From the NCBI RefSeq assembly GCF_001425355.1, contig NZ_LMQN01000001.1, positions 496,490 through 560,489 of the forward strand: DNA of 64,000 bases, in the 5' to 3' direction. The stretch's first letter is position 1; every line of letters begins with the position of its first letter. Origin of the DNA: Chryseobacterium sp. Leaf405. Lineage in GTDB: Bacteria > Bacteroidota > Bacteroidia > Flavobacteriales > Weeksellaceae. The notes beneath the pieces were generated by a model. The model did not search any database. It worked only from the letters and a program-made list of their open reading frames with translations, and was not told where the DNA came from. Of the stretch, positions 61,965 through 64,000 are shown in pieces. The position numbers were made by a program, and so were the translations under genes.

Positions 61965-63481
61965 TAGTGAAAAAAATGTCTAACACCTGTAAACATCATC
62001 GGGATTTTGTGCTCGTTGGCCGCTTCGATGCTGTCTTGGTCTTTTACACTTCCTCCCGGCTGAATAATAGCTGTAATTCCTTCTGCAGCACAGAAATCCA
62101 CTACATCACGGAAAGGGAAAAACGCATCAGAAGCTAATACCAAATCTCCTGTGAATTTTTCTTTAGCTCTTTCAATCGCCTGTTGAGTTGCCCAGATTCT
62201 ATTTACCTGTCCGCCTCCGATTCCGAAAGCCTGAATCCCGTTGGAAACAACAATAGCATTAGATTTCACGTATTTTACCACTCTCTGAGAGAACAATAAA
62301 GCTTTTCTCTGCTCTTCTGTAGGTTGCGTTTCAGTTACAACTTTAATATCATCAGAGAAGATACTGTCGTTGTCCTGAACTAAAATTCCGCCATCAACCT
62401 TCACCCAAGTTTGTTTGTCAGAAACAGGGTTTACGATTTTTATAATTCTTACATTCTTTTTCTTTCTTAAAATTTCCAGAGCTTCTTCGTCAAACTCAGG
62501 AGCCATTACGATTTCAAGGAAAGTTTTGTTCAATTCTTCCGCTGTTGCTGCATCGATTTTGTAGTTCATTGCAACAATTCCGCCAAAGATTGAAACCGGA
62601 TCACACTCGAAAGTTTTCTGATACGTTTCCAGTGCTGAAGTTCCGATCGCCACGCCACAAGGTGTAGAGTGTTTTACTGCGCAACAAGCCATTTCTTCTT
62701 TGAATTCAGTCACCACTTTCCAGCAAAGATCCATATCACGAAGGTTATTGAAAGACAATTCTTTACCTCCCAATTGTTCGAAATCTTTCATGGCACCGTT
62801 TTCAAAAGTAGAAACATAGTAAGCCGCCGTCTGATGAGGATTTTCACCGTATCTAAGGTCAGAAACCTTTTTATAAGAAGCACTTAAATACGTCGGATAA
62901 TCCTCTTCTAAAAGCATTCTTGAAATCGCTGCATCATAAGCAGAAGTTAAGTTGAATACTTTTCCTGCAAGCTTTTTACGCGTCTCGATATACGTGTCAC
63001 CGTTTTGCTCCATTTCGATTTTTACCTTTGTGTAATCTTCAACATCAGTAATTACTGTTACAGAATCAAAGTTTTTAGCAGCAGAACGAAGCATTGAAGG
63101 ACCTCCGATATCGATGAATTCTACCTTTTCGTGAAGAGAAATGTCTTTGTTTACATTTTCAAAGAAAGGGTAAAGATTTACGATTACCATGTCGATCAGA
63201 TCAATTCCGTGTTCCTCAACCGTTTTCATGTGTTCTTCGCTTGAACGAACTGCCAACAATCCACCATGAACTTTCGGGTGCAAAGTCTTCACTCTTCCGT
63301 CCAACATCTCAGGGAAATTGGTCACCTCATCAATCTGAATGGGATTTAAACCAGCGTCTTTCAAATGTTTGAAGGTCCCTCCTGTAGAAATTAATTCATA
63401 ATTTTGGGCTTCCAAAAACTGTGCGAATTCGATCAATCCGCTTTTGTCTGAAACACTGATTAAAACTCTTTTTTTGCTCAT
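61964..63481 (-). CDS. purH: bifunctional AICAR transformylase / IMP cyclohydrolase
   Basis: A 505-residue enzyme for the last two steps of IMP synthesis. The N-terminal cyclohydrolase (1-200) starts [12 protein letters not shown] and includes [25 protein letters not shown] and ANFDIGG-like [16 protein letters not shown]. The C-terminal transformylase has the catalytic KH motif in [25 protein letters not shown] and the SDAFFPFRD segment, ending VRHFFH (a conserved end). Length is typical for PurH (about 505-530). Confidence 0.97.
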   Translation of the reverse strand: MSKKRVLISVSDKSGLIEFAQFLEAQNYELISTGGTFKHLKDAGLNPIQIDEVTNFPEMLDGRVKTLHPKVHGGLLAVRSSEEHMKTVEEHGIDLIDMVIVNLYPFFENVNKDISLHEKVEFIDIGGPSMLRSAAKNFDSVTVITDVEDYTKVKIEMEQNGDTYIETRKKLAGKVFNLTSAYDAAISRMLLEEDYPTYLSASYKKVSDLRYGENPHQTAAYYVSTFENGAMKDFEQLGGKELSFNNLRDMDLCWKVVTEFKEEMACCAVKHSTPCGVAIGTSALETYQKTFECDPVSIFGGIVAMNYKIDAATAEELNKTFLEIVMAPEFDEEALEILRKKKNVRIIKIVNPVSDKQTWVKVDGGILVQDNDSIFSDDIKVVTETQPTEEQRKALLFSQRVVKYVKSNAIVVSNGIQAFGIGGGQVNRIWATQQAIERAKEKFTGDLVLASDAFFPFRDVVDFCAAEGITAIIQPGGSVKDQDSIEAANEHKIPMMFTGVRHFFH

Positions 63482-63867
63482 TTTACTTTCGATTTTTTAC
63501 TTTTTACAGCTATTTCAAACTGTAGACCGGTTCTTTCACCTCCGATCTTACTTTTTATTTTACTTAGATTTTTCAAATTTTTCGAAATAATTAAAATCTA
63601 AATGTGTTTTTTACATTCTATTTGTCATATTGAAAGCATCTTAACTATACTTAGATTCTACGGAATGACAAACTGTTATTTTTAACGCAAAGGGCGCTAA
63701 GTTTTTTTAAATTTCTTGCCGAATATTTTTGTTCGCAAAGGCGTTTCACTCAGCAAAGGGTTGATGTATTTAATGCTTTATCTTTTTTAACCACCCTGTC
63801 AAAATTCTTCCTGAATTTTTGCCACCCCTCCGAAAGAAGAGAGTTTTGTACCTGTAATAACTTTTGT
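63482..63867. repeat. 386-bp intergenic gap with several repeat remnants
   Basis: No gene is visible. Three repeat-like stretches are present: a degenerate TGTCATATTGAAAGC ... ATTCTACGGAATGACA palindrome (about 63625-63670); an AACGCAAAGGGCGCTAAG / TTCGCAAAGGCG pair (about 63684-63745); and a TGTCAAAATTC ... GAATTTTTGCCACCCCTCC unit (about 63797-63831). They resemble dispersed intergenic repeats. Confidence 0.5.
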
Positions 63868-64000
63868 TTAATTATTATTCAATACTTTATTGATTGCTTT
63901 TGGGAAAATTTCATATTCAATTAAATGAACTTTTTCTGCCAAGGTTTCGGGAGTATCGTTTTCTGTGACTTCGAATGATTTCTGAAGAATAGCTTCCCCT
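63868..64000 (-). CDS. purN: phosphoribosylglycinamide formyltransferase, C-terminal fragment
   Basis: The minus strand from 64000 reads GEAILQKSFEVTEND, then TPETLAEKVHLIEYEIFPKA and a short tail INKVLNNN, before a TAA at 63868-63870. This is the C-terminal end of PurN: the E-x-L-x-K-V-H-x-x-E segment with the conserved P near the end is typical. The rest of the gene lies beyond the window edge. It makes sense next to purH and purD: PurN adds the formyl group to GAR, the product of PurD. Too short for domain analysis, so confidence is moderate. Confidence 0.75.
   Translation of the reverse strand, partial: GEAILQKSFEVTENDTPETLAEKVHLIEYEIFPKAINKVLNNN

Noticed and set aside
1-64000. CRISPR arrays, rRNA, tRNA genes
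   Set aside because: No regularly spaced repeats, no rRNA-like conserved stretches and no tRNA-like cloverleaf were noticed while reading; a covariance-model search would be needed to exclude small RNAs.

Overview
The window looks like chromosome of a low-GC Flavobacteriia member, most likely Chryseobacterium or a close Weeksellaceae relative. Several signs point there: type IX secretion (T9SS) C-terminal sorting tails on three secreted proteins, a SecDF fusion, a TonB-dependent receptor with a carboxypeptidase-regulatory-like N-domain, several SPII lipoproteins, DUF4421-type and BrkB-type proteins, and promoter-like -7 boxes of the Bacteroidota form TAnnTTTG. No rRNA, tRNA or CRISPR array was seen. 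Genus-level placement is an inference from gene content, not from a marker gene.

Layout. Positions 1-8336 (+): the end of an MFS transporter, two small membrane proteins, a CbrA-like transporter/histidine-kinase hybrid with a single-domain response regulator, then a propionyl-CoA synthetase-like gene and acetyl-CoA synthetase, which together form a short-chain carboxylate sensing and activation block. Positions 8375-16857: a T9SS cargo protein, a bifunctional (p)ppGpp synthetase/hydrolase with nhaA directly behind it, a BrkB-family protein, a DUF4421 outer-membrane protein, rlmH and trmL. Positions 16996-23144 (-): a TPR protein, PAP2 and TatA-like cluster, a TetA-like MFS pump and secDF. Positions 23360-33571: a PQQ-type sugar dehydrogenase homologue with a T9SS tail, a polytopic membrane protein, hemN, a YCF48-like protein, an APC permease, pnuC with a low-complexity lipoprotein, and dapF-mltG. 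Positions 33740-42624: a TonB-type receptor, a five-gene minus-strand operon (DegT aminotransferase, frameshifted membrane gene, galE, tam-like, tagD-like), a T9SS subtilase and a lipoprotein. Positions 42634-53627: ppc, a membrane gene with a premature stop, small lipoproteins, a YqhD-type dehydrogenase, an SGNH hydrolase, a DEAD-box helicase and an ABC1/UbiB kinase-like protein. Positions 53681-56555 are accessory DNA (two HTH genes, a small membrane protein, a tyrosine recombinase). Positions 56654-64000 (-): a GNAT-nitrilase fusion, a secreted protein, and the purine genes guaA, purD, purH and the tail of purN.

The most notable structure is at 55037-55262. A perfect 17-bp inverted repeat encloses 192 bp just upstream of the tyrosine recombinase gene. 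Inside it is a good promoter candidate that points out through the right repeat toward the recombinase. On the other side, at almost the same distance, begins a divergent small membrane protein gene. Neither outer flank has a visible promoter. This is what an invertible promoter switch (phase-variation 'inverton') looks like; here it would choose between the recombinase and the membrane-protein/HTH side. Two other genes carry apparent lesions: a single-base frameshift at 38587-39010 and an in-frame stop at 45871. Intergenic gaps hold several degenerate palindromic or MITE-like repeats.
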